Assembly: GCA_008933525.1 (NCBI GenBank)
Contig: WBUV01000252.1
Span: 1-5,445 of the forward strand
DNA from: Bacteroidales bacterium
GTDB lineage: Bacteria; Bacteroidota; Bacteroidia; Bacteroidales; Tenuifilaceae
DNA: 5,445 nucleotides
Reading direction: 5' to 3'
Within the stretch, counting starts at the first letter, position 1. Each line of letters opens with the position of its first letter. The position numbers and the translations under genes are program-made. The notes under the pieces are model-generated. The model was not told the origin of the DNA, searched no databases, and worked only from the letters and a program-made list of their open reading frames with translations. Below, piece by piece: positions 1-5,445 of this stretch.

Positions 1-1770
1 ATTTACACCGTCAACCTCTTTTTTCTTTTTGAGGAAAGTGTAAACATAGTCAATATTGCGTTCGCTTTCCCAGAAAATAGATGCATTTCGGCTATTTATT
101 CTGCTAGCAGTAAGTAACAGTGAGCGTTGGAATTTATCTTTTAAGCCATAAAGCGATTCTATAACCTCGGGCAAAATGTCTTCTGCCCAAGCCCTATGAA
201 ATCGGCACATTCCTAAGTTATCCATTACCAACTCTAGCAACATTCGCTTTGCATTCTCGCGGCCAAGCTGACGGGGTGGCACAAAATCCTTTCCGTAGAA
301 CATATAGTATTTACCCATAATGGCCATTGGGGAAAGCACTCCGGGAGTCCAGTATTGATTTGGAACAGTCCATCCTGAGCGAGCGAAGCCAACATAGACA
401 AACTTATCGAGCACTTCAGTTCCCTTTCGGCGGGCAAAGTGTCGAGCCAATTTTCGAGCACCTTCCTTCATATGGAAAGCCCCCTTAGGATTTACCATTT
501 GATCCATTAATGCTATACCAATATTTGCGTTGTGCATCGAATCTTCTACAACTCTAAACCCTTTTGGATTAAAAATAGGAGTATCGGTGATTCCCAATTC
601 CTCGGGTTTTATCAATCCTTCCACCACGCAATCCATCAACCACGATAAAACTCCTCCCACTGAAATTGCATCAAATCCGAGCATATCGGCGTGGTGGTTT
701 ATTTTTTCAGCGGCACGCTGATCGAATATTCCGCTAAGAGGTCCCATTGTTTGGTAAGGTTCGTAGTCTTTCTTAAACTCACCGTGCATTTTCTTACATA
801 CAGCGCCGCAGGGCTCACCACATGTTTTCTGCTGTTTTGTTTTGATTGTCTCCTCATTGAACTGCTTTAAGTAGTGGTTTACAATAAACTCGTTGTGTAT
901 TTTAAGCCGTTCCTCCTCGGTCATATAGATTGTGCGGTAGTTAAAGGCCATAATATCGCCCTTAAGAGTAGCATAGTTTACACCAAATGTTCCACCAGTT
1001 TCAAACTTAGGGTCAAAGCGATATTTTGTAGTTGCCTCCATATCCTTTGCCGCCAAACGTTTCTGGTAGCGATCCTCAAACCAGCTGTCGGCAACCGATC
1101 TGTCGCGGAAATCATCGTCAACATAAGTTCCGCCGTAAATTATTGATACAATTCCGTGCTGTTGAACCATTTTTGTTCCAAAACCGCCACGACCAGCCCA
1201 AGTGTCAACAAAAGTAACTTCGCCTTTTTTGATAGGAGCTGAAGCAATTGCTCCAAAATCGGTATAAAGCGATGCTGGCCCTGCGGTAAGAATCCTTGGG
1301 TCGTTTTCGTACCTATTCCCCAGCAAATCCAATGTGTGCTGCATCATTGAGTATACGCCACCACGCCCTTGACTCCAAACGGTGGTTTGCTTAACAGGAA
1401 TTAATTCTACCTCAATTTCCTCGCCGTGTATGCGGTTTAGGTACAGTATTGATGGTGTTGGCGTTTTACCAACAATGGAGAACATGTTGATACCTAAATT
1501 ATCGAAAACCAGCCCAGCACCACCCATAGAGGATATAAAGAAGCCGTGCCAGTTTGGCGAAATTCCATTCACAATCAGCCTATTTGATCCGGGGAAAATA
1601 GACCCAGCTAATAATCCAACCCCAACATTTAAACTGTTATGCTTATGTGCAAGATGAATTCCTAAATCAACCGGGCCAAAGAAATCGCCCACGTTATAGC
1701 GTTGCACCTTGTAGAATCCGCTTGCTGCATCAACCATTAAAACTTTTAGGGTAGGATTGCTAGTTATCAT
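1..1770 (-). CDS. Aldehyde:ferredoxin oxidoreductase family protein (tungsten/molybdopterin enzyme), C-terminus cut by window edge
   Basis: This frame is open for 590 codons from ATG 1770 to the window edge, with no stop reached, so the C-terminus is missing. Family members oxidise aldehydes to acids in the cytoplasm, passing electrons to ferredoxin through one 4Fe-4S cluster beside a tungsto-bis-pterin centre. Visible marks are the Gly-rich AGRGGFG at residues 192-198, cluster cysteines C317, C321 and C325, the first pterin motif DMLGFD (362-367), and the second motif DNLGMC (517-522), whose C522 is the expected fourth cluster ligand. The C325 to C522 distance (197) is close to that of Pyrococcus AOR (C295 to C494). 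The first cysteine pair is spaced CX3C instead of the usual CX2C. The start is supported by a -7 promoter element about 30 bp upstream and by an N-terminus that begins where the family domain does. The gene appears to have its own promoter. Substrate cannot be assigned; BamB-like or other AOR subfamilies are alternatives. Confidence 0.93.
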   Translation of the reverse strand, partial: MITSNPTLKVLMVDAASGFYKVQRYNVGDFFGPVDLGIHLAHKHNSLNVGVGLLAGSIFPGSNRLIVNGISPNWHGFFISSMGGAGLVFDNLGINMFSIVGKTPTPSILYLNRIHGEEIEVELIPVKQTTVWSQGRGGVYSMMQHTLDLLGNRYENDPRILTAGPASLYTDFGAIASAPIKKGEVTFVDTWAGRGGFGTKMVQQHGIVSIIYGGTYVDDDFRDRSVADSWFEDRYQKRLAAKDMEATTKYRFDPKFETGGTFGVNYATLKGDIMAFNYRTIYMTEEERLKIHNEFIVNHYLKQFNEETIKTKQQKTCGEPCGAVCKKMHGEFKKDYEPYQTMGPLSGIFDQRAAEKINHHADMLGFDAISVGGVLSWLMDCVVEGLIKPEELGITDTPIFNPKGFRVVEDSMHNANIGIALMDQMVNPKGAFHMKEGARKLARHFARRKGTEVLDKFVYVGFARSGWTVPNQYWTPGVLSPMAIMGKYYMFYGKDFVPPRQLGRENAKRMLLELVMDNLGMCRFHRAWAEDILPEVIESLYGLKDKFQRSLLLTASRINSRNASIFWESERNIDYVYTFLKKKKEVDGVN

Positions 1771-1800
1771 ATTTGTTGTGTTTGAGAATTGAATTAAGTG

Positions 1801-1808
1801 CAAAGATA
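1801..1808 (-). promoter_or_regulatory. Bacteroidetes-type -7 promoter element for the AOR-family gene
   Basis: On the minus strand this reads TATCTTTG, an exact match to the TAnnTTTG -7 consensus of the Bacteroidetes primary sigma factor. It would place the transcription start near 1797, giving a short A/C-rich leader of about 27 nt before ATG 1770, with no Shine-Dalgarno, as is usual in the phylum. No good TTTG-type -33 element is seen at the expected distance; a palindrome occupies that position instead. The element is read from sequence only. Confidence 0.6.
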
Positions 1809-1822
1809 AGCCATATTCAATA

Positions 1823-1842
1823 ACTGTTATTTTAGTAACAGT
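1823..1842. promoter_or_regulatory. Palindromic operator candidate, CRP/FNR-type, upstream of the AOR-family gene
   Basis: The sequence is ACTGTTA-N6-TAACAGT: two perfect 7-bp arms around a 6-bp spacer. The inner TGTTA-N6-TAACA has the same geometry as sites of the CRP/FNR family (TGTGA-N6-TCACA for CRP). It is centred at about 1832.5, roughly 35 bp before the predicted start, so it covers the -33 region. It could be an activator site replacing a poor -33 element, or an operator for a repressor. No T-run follows it on either strand, so a terminator role is unlikely. The binding protein is not encoded in the window. Confidence 0.45.
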
Positions 1843-1880
1843 AAAAGATGTTCTTGTTTAACAAATATTATGGATAACAG

Positions 1881-1906
1881 AAAAAGGCTGCAATTAGCAG
1901 CCTTTT
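1881..1906 (-). terminator. Rho-independent terminator after the nitroreductase gene
   Basis: A 10-bp perfect stem (arms 1882-1891 and 1897-1906, core GGCTGC/GCAGCC flanked by A/T pairs) encloses the 5-nt loop AATTA. On the minus strand the stem ends in a run of five T. It begins about 25 nt after the nitroreductase stop codon. It should end that transcript and separate it from the AOR-family gene. The flanking A and T runs make the structure nearly symmetrical, but there is no plus-strand gene here to terminate. Confidence 0.85.
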
Positions 1907-1930
1907 CTAGATGTAAATCAATTTATTAAA

Positions 1931-2686
1931 CTATTCTTTTCTGTCGTTATTCATAAAGCCTTGCTGTTCCAAAACGCTGAGTAAAGTTTTGGAGAAGGCC
2001 ACATTATCCTTTAAGGTGTAACGCTTATCGGTGAAAATCTGAGCTAAAGTTTCTTTCTGATTTTCCTCCAAAAGTTTCTTTGTAAGCGGTAAGGACTCTT
2101 TATGCTGATAAATTTGGTCGATATCGCCCTCGGAGTAATCTTGATAAACTTCCTGATGGAGTATGCTTGCCAATGGTAAACGGTCCGTTAGTTCTGGAGT
2201 CTCATCGGGATATCCTAACACAACAGTAGTAACAGGTACAACACCTTTAGGTAACTTTAAAACGTCAATAATTTTTGCCGCAGTATATGTTGTTGTTCCT
2301 AAGTAGCAAATTCCAAGTCCATTATCTTCGGCTTCAATACATACATTCTGAGCAGCCAAAAGGGCATCGATTGCTGCCGTGAAGAAAGATAAAAAATTAT
2401 CGTAGCCAGGTTTTGCATTCCGCTGAACGCACCATTTGTTAAAACGGTTAAAATCGGCACAAAAGGTAAGAACAACCGGAGCCTGAGTTACCATTGCCTG
2501 ATTGAAATGGCAAGGAGCCAATTGCTGTTTAATCTCCTGGCTTTTGGTGACAATAATGCTGTAAACTTGCATATTGCCAGTGGTAGATGCGCGTGTTCCT
2601 GCATGTAGGATATCGTTTAGCAGGTCTTCCTCAATTGGATCGCTCTTATACTTCCTTATGGAGCGATGGTTTAAAATAGCGTTCAT
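1931..2686 (-). CDS. NfsA-like FMN-dependent nitroreductase family protein
   Basis: This 251-residue protein belongs to the FMN nitroreductase fold and most resembles oxygen-insensitive NAD(P)H nitroreductases of the NfsA group (about 240 residues). These are cytoplasmic homodimers that reduce nitroaromatics, quinones or flavins using NAD(P)H; the native substrate is usually unknown. Visible marks are the N-terminal FMN phosphate-binding HRSIRKY (residues 7-13), the central CADFNR segment seen in NfsA, LGICYLG, and VVLGYP followed by a DRLPL-like segment and HQEVY, which matches the NfsA pattern GWP...RLP...HEN.Y. I chose ATG 2686 because family proteins begin a few residues before HRSIR. The frame has an upstream ATG at 2728 that would add 14 hydrophobic, family-foreign residues. 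The gene is followed by a strong terminator and preceded by a 112-bp gap, so it may be monocistronic. Distinguishing NfsA, FRP and other flavin reductases from sequence alone is not secure. Confidence 0.9.
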   Translation of the reverse strand: MNAILNHRSIRKYKSDPIEEDLLNDILHAGTRASTTGNMQVYSIIVTKSQEIKQQLAPCHFNQAMVTQAPVVLTFCADFNRFNKWCVQRNAKPGYDNFLSFFTAAIDALLAAQNVCIEAEDNGLGICYLGTTTYTAAKIIDVLKLPKGVVPVTTVVLGYPDETPELTDRLPLASILHQEVYQDYSEGDIDQIYQHKESLPLTKKLLEENQKETLAQIFTDKRYTLKDNVAFSKTLLSVLEQQGFMNNDRKE

Positions 2687-2714
2687 AAACAATTTTAAAA
2701 TCAATTCAACTGAG

Positions 2715-2722
2715 CAAAGAAA
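2715..2722 (-). promoter_or_regulatory. Weak candidate -7 promoter element for the nitroreductase gene
   Basis: The minus strand reads TTTCTTTG, matching TAnnTTTG except at the second base. It lies 29 bp upstream of the chosen start ATG 2686, the same layout as in front of the AOR-family gene. No TTTG-like -33 element is found about 19-20 bp further upstream, so the call is weak. If real, it would put the ATG at 2728 upstream of the transcript and support the start at 2686. Confidence 0.25.
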
Positions 2723-2771
2723 AACCATTTAACTCGAAATTGTTCTCTTGAGTTAGTGTTGTTGAGCAGAA

Positions 2772-2786
2772 AAACTAAAATAGTTT
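2772..2786 (-). terminator. Possible weak terminator after the TPR-SpoIIE phosphatase gene
   Basis: On the minus strand AAACTA-TTT-TAGTTT forms a 6-bp, AT-rich stem 12 nt after the stop codon, running into a T-rich stretch (TTTTTCT). An alternative pairing CTAAA/TTTAG is also possible. The stem has only one G-C pair, so termination would be inefficient at best and read-through into the nitroreductase gene cannot be excluded. Confidence 0.3.
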
Positions 2787-2798
2787 AGAATAGATATT

Positions 2799-4808
2799 TT
2801 ACATTTTGAATCCAACCACCAGCATATCGTCTGTTTGGTCGGTGGATCCTTTCCAAATCTGAATGGTGCTTTCCAACTTAGAGGCTTGCTCATTCATTGG
2901 CAGGCTACTTATAGAATGTATTAATTTTCGGAACTCCACTATTTTGAATTTTTGATATGAAGAACCTCCAACCTGGTCGGCATAACCATCGGAAAAGATG
3001 TAAAACTGGTCGTTGGTTTCAAAATTAACAACCTCATTTTGGAACGGTAACTCCTTCATATGTACACCAACAGGATTCCGAACAGCCTTATACTCGGTTA
3101 GTTCATTGTTTCGAACAAGGTATAGTGAGTTATATGCTCCTGAGTATTGTAACTGGTTTTTTGATTTATCAATTATACACAAAGCCATATCCATCCCATC
3201 CTTGGCCTCAGTTTTATACTCGGTCTGGTTTAGGGCTTCTTTAACTTTGATTCGCATTTCCTCCAGTACTTCTGCTGCACGTTTAGGATTGGAGTATGTA
3301 AACACCTCGTTCATTAATGTTACACCAAGCATGCTCATAAATGCACCGGGTACTCCATGACCAGTACAGTCGGCAGCCGCAATTACAGTATAGTTTTGGT
3401 ATTCCTTTATAAAGTAAAAATCTCCACTAACAATATCTTTGGGTTGATATAGTATGAATAAATCCTTAACGGGCTTAGGCAAGGTTGATGATTTTCCTAA
3501 CAAGACACCCTGAATTCGTTTTGCGTAGTTGATACTATCGGTAATTTGAGTGTTTTTCTGCTCTATCAATCTTTTTTGCTCACTCAGAAGTTGATTGTCG
3601 CGTTTTTTTATTCTATACCATCGGAACGAAAAGAAGGCCAATGTTGAGGCAAGTACAAAGGCAAGTATCAGCAAACGTTGTATCGATTTATTTTTATCGA
3701 GTTTAATATTTTGTAGCGCAATTTGTTGCTCTTTCTTCTCTGTTTCGTACTGTGTTTGGAGTTCAGCAATCTGAAAGTGTTTTTCGGCGTTAAAAATTGA
3801 ATCCTTTAGGTGAGTATATTTCTGAATACATTTTAAAGCGGAGTCGTATTTACCCCATTTTTCGTACGCTATCGAAAGGCTCTGAAAATTCTTGATAATA
3901 TCCTCGTAAAGTTCCATTTCTAGTGCAAGCCGCTGTGATTCCTCAAGGTTTTTCACAGCATTTTCGTAGTCCTTTCTTTCAAGGTAAACTTTTCCAATTA
4001 TTGCTAGAATCTCGGAGTATCCTCTATTGTTGGAACTTGACTTAAGGATTTCGAGCCCAGTTTTTAAATGGAATAGAGATTTGTTTGTGTTTCCCTTGAG
4101 CAGATAATATGTACCAAGATCTCTATTAACTAAAGCAATTCCGTAATTATCGGAACTTTCAATGAATTTTTTGTGAGAATTATCGATATAGATATAGGCG
4201 GAGTCGATTTTACTCTTTGAAAGGAATGCATTTCCTATGGCCAGTAAAGAGTAGGCTTCAGCATTGGGATTGCTTTGTTCTTTGGCCATTTGTAAAGTAT
4301 ATCGGCAAATTCGTTCAGCCTCATCAAAATTACCCCAAGCCTCATTTATGTAACCCGATACAATATAGCAATTGAGTATACCATCCTCATCACCAATTTT
4401 CTCGAAGAGTTTTATGTTTTCCTGAATTTCCTTTTGCGCCTCATGATATTTTCCCCAGTATTTATAAGTCAAGCCAATCATGTAACCCTTCCAGGCAGCA
4501 TTAATGCTATCATTCTTAACTAAATGGTAATGCTTTGCTTTACTGTAATAATCAATTGCAACAGGATACCGCCCTGTCCAGTAATTTACAAATCCGTACC
4601 TGCTCCATATGCTAGAAAGCACAGCCGAATCGCCCTTTTCTTGAGCCAATTTTTCAACTTGGGCAAGTATTCTTTTTGTGGAATCGGGATTGCGAGTTGA
4701 TTTTATGGCAATCGACAGTAAAGAGTCGGTTCTCTGCTTCAAATTATCCGCTCCTTGAGCAAGCGAGATAATTGGAAACAATACTACTAGAAAAGATAAT
4801 ATTCTCAT
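2799..4808 (-). CDS. TPR-repeat transmembrane PP2C/SpoIIE-type serine phosphatase
   Basis: This 669-residue protein has a Sec signal peptide (residues 1 to about 18, ending in LAQG), about seven tetratricopeptide repeats (roughly 65-340, with repeated WGKY/A-type helices), a coiled-coil stretch (340-375), one membrane span (379-397) followed by basic residues, a second coiled coil (400-425), the linker SINYAKRIQ (425-433), and a PP2C/SpoIIE phosphatase domain (about 447-669). Metal-binding acidic residues are present: D463 in SGDFY, D480 in ADCTGHGVPGAF, D607 in FSDGYAD, and the D660/D661 pair near the end. The catalytic core looks intact. Predicted topology is TPRs in the periplasm and phosphatase in the cytoplasm, where such domains dephosphorylate Ser/Thr on regulators such as anti-anti-sigma factors. 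No partner switch protein (RsbV/RsbW type) is visible nearby. It starts 28 bp after the glycosyltransferase stop and may share its transcript. The ligand sensed and the protein target are unknown. Confidence 0.93.
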   Translation of the reverse strand: MRILSFLVVLFPIISLAQGADNLKQRTDSLLSIAIKSTRNPDSTKRILAQVEKLAQEKGDSAVLSSIWSRYGFVNYWTGRYPVAIDYYSKAKHYHLVKNDSINAAWKGYMIGLTYKYWGKYHEAQKEIQENIKLFEKIGDEDGILNCYIVSGYINEAWGNFDEAERICRYTLQMAKEQSNPNAEAYSLLAIGNAFLSKSKIDSAYIYIDNSHKKFIESSDNYGIALVNRDLGTYYLLKGNTNKSLFHLKTGLEILKSSSNNRGYSEILAIIGKVYLERKDYENAVKNLEESQRLALEMELYEDIIKNFQSLSIAYEKWGKYDSALKCIQKYTHLKDSIFNAEKHFQIAELQTQYETEKKEQQIALQNIKLDKNKSIQRLLILAFVLASTLAFFSFRWYRIKKRDNQLLSEQKRLIEQKNTQITDSINYAKRIQGVLLGKSSTLPKPVKDLFILYQPKDIVSGDFYFIKEYQNYTVIAAADCTGHGVPGAFMSMLGVTLMNEVFTYSNPKRAAEVLEEMRIKVKEALNQTEYKTEAKDGMDMALCIIDKSKNQLQYSGAYNSLYLVRNNELTEYKAVRNPVGVHMKELPFQNEVVNFETNDQFYIFSDGYADQVGGSSYQKFKIVEFRKLIHSISSLPMNEQASKLESTIQIWKGSTDQTDDMLVVGFKM

Positions 4809-4836
4809 ACTAGTAAAATTTGATAAGCATTACTTA

Positions 4837-5445
4837 CTATGCATCGGTATCCTTCTCGATAAGGTACTGATTTCGGTCGGCGGAACTACGCGAAACCAAT
4901 TCGCCTATGAATCCTGCCATAAAGAACTGAACCCCAATAATTGCAATAACCAAGGCAATGTAAAACAATGGCTGATCGGTTACAGGTCTGTATTTGAGTT
5001 GATGTGCTTGAGCCCAGAGTTTACTGATTATAAGCCATAATGAAATTACGCCACCAGACATAAACATCAGTGTACCTAATGTTCCAAAGAAGTGCATGGG
5101 GCGTTTCCCAAATTTGGAAACAAAGGTTACGGACATTAAATCGAGAAATCCATTTATAAATCGTTCCCATCCAAATTTCGATATGCCGTACTTTCGTTCC
5201 TGGTGATGAACTACCTTTTCGCCTATTTTTTTGAACCCAGCTTGTTTGGCCAGCACGGGAATATAGCGATGCATTTCGCCATAAACCTCTACGCTTTTCA
5301 CCACACGACCCTTATAGGCTTTAAGCCCACAATTCATGTCGTGAAGTTTTATTCCAGTAACTCTGCGAACTGTTCCGTTATATAGTTTGCTTGGAATTCT
5401 TTTTGTAAAAAGAGGATCGTGGCGTTTCTTTTTCCAGCCCGATAC
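4837..5445 (-). CDS. Family 2 glycosyltransferase, polyprenyl-phosphate sugar synthase (DPM1/GtrB-like), N-terminus cut by window edge
   Basis: The frame is open from the window edge to the stop at 4837-4839, giving the last 202 residues of a protein whose family is usually about 310 long. Such enzymes move a sugar from a nucleotide donor to a polyprenyl phosphate at the cytoplasmic face of the inner membrane, for later use in cell-surface glycans. Visible marks, numbered from the edge, are SGWKKKRHDP (2-11), HDMNCG (35-40), the acceptor-loop GEMHRYIP (56-63), and RKYGISKFG (84-92), a conserved motif of this family that contacts the phosphates. Two C-terminal membrane spans follow (about 117-141 and 160-184), as in GtrB-type proteins. 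The nucleotide-binding DXD region must lie in the missing part. An ATG at 5335-5337 falls inside HDMNCG and is not the start. The sugar donor cannot be told from this fragment. The gene directly precedes the TPR phosphatase. Confidence 0.92.
   Translation of the reverse strand, partial: VSGWKKKRHDPLFTKRIPSKLYNGTVRRVTGIKLHDMNCGLKAYKGRVVKSVEVYGEMHRYIPVLAKQAGFKKIGEKVVHHQERKYGISKFGWERFINGFLDLMSVTFVSKFGKRPMHFFGTLGTLMFMSGGVISLWLIISKLWAQAHQLKYRPVTDQPLFYIALVIAIIGVQFFMAGFIGELVSRSSADRNQYLIEKDTDA

Noticed and set aside
234..461. Minus-strand frame of 75 codons
   Set aside because: It lies wholly inside the AOR-family gene in another frame; its translation shows no recognisable domain, while the overlapping frame carries the family motifs.
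530..1657. Several plus-strand open frames of 60-91 codons opposite the AOR-family gene
   Set aside because: They are antisense shadows with no family resemblance, mutually overlapping, and without their own promoters or intergenic space.
1823..1842. The palindrome as a terminator hairpin
   Set aside because: It has AT-rich 7-bp arms with no following T-run on either strand, and a convincing terminator already lies at 1881-1906.
3013..3360. Plus-strand frame of 115 codons
   Set aside because: It is antisense to the highly conserved SpoIIE phosphatase domain, and its translation has no recognisable motif.
4837..5337. Glycosyltransferase starting at the internal ATG 5337 as a complete 166-residue protein
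   Set aside because: The same frame continues upstream to the window edge with conserved family motifs (SGWKKKRHDP), and the ATG codes the Met within HDMNCG, so this is the tail of a longer protein.
5203..5385. Plus-strand frame of 60 codons
   Set aside because: It is antisense to conserved glycosyltransferase motifs (HDMNCG and RKYGISK regions) and has no domain of its own.
1..5445. Mobile element, CRISPR array, tRNA/rRNA, or defence/phage system
   Set aside because: No spaced direct repeats, transposase or integrase motifs, terminal inverted repeats, or tRNA-like cloverleaf were seen; all long frames are accounted for by four housekeeping/accessory metabolic or signalling genes.

Overview
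The window looks like chromosomal DNA of an anaerobic Bacteroidetes (Bacteroidota) member, probably an environmental Bacteroidales-type bacterium. The evidence is AT-rich sequence, a TAnnTTTG-type promoter element upstream of the first gene, start codons without clear Shine-Dalgarno sequences, a TPR / one-membrane-span / SpoIIE-phosphatase protein of a kind common in this phylum, and a tungsten-type aldehyde:ferredoxin oxidoreductase pointing to anaerobic metabolism. The assignment is an inference from these signs and not from a marker gene.

All four genes are on the minus strand, so transcription runs from high to low coordinates. First (5445-4837) is the C-terminal two thirds of a membrane-anchored family-2 glycosyltransferase of the dolichol/polyprenyl-phosphate sugar synthase type; its N-terminus lies beyond the window. 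After only 28 bp comes a 669-residue protein (4808-2799) with signal peptide, periplasmic TPR array, one membrane span and cytoplasmic PP2C/SpoIIE serine phosphatase; the two may be co-transcribed. A 112-bp gap with a weak possible terminator precedes an NfsA-like FMN nitroreductase (2686-1931), which ends in a strong intrinsic terminator. A 160-bp gap then holds the terminator, a CRP/FNR-type palindrome and a Bacteroidetes -7 element, which appear to form a separate promoter for the last gene, the aldehyde:ferredoxin oxidoreductase (1770 to beyond position 1, C-terminus missing).

Functionally these look like three units: envelope glycolipid/sugar transfer plus a transmembrane phosphatase signalling protein, a flavin reductase, and a pterin/Fe-S aldehyde oxidoreductase. 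I see no sign of a mobile element, CRISPR array, tRNA, rRNA or defence system. The content is mostly ordinary. The points most worth a second look are the palindrome over the oxidoreductase promoter and the non-canonical cysteine spacing in that enzyme. There is no gene-free stretch over 300 bases.
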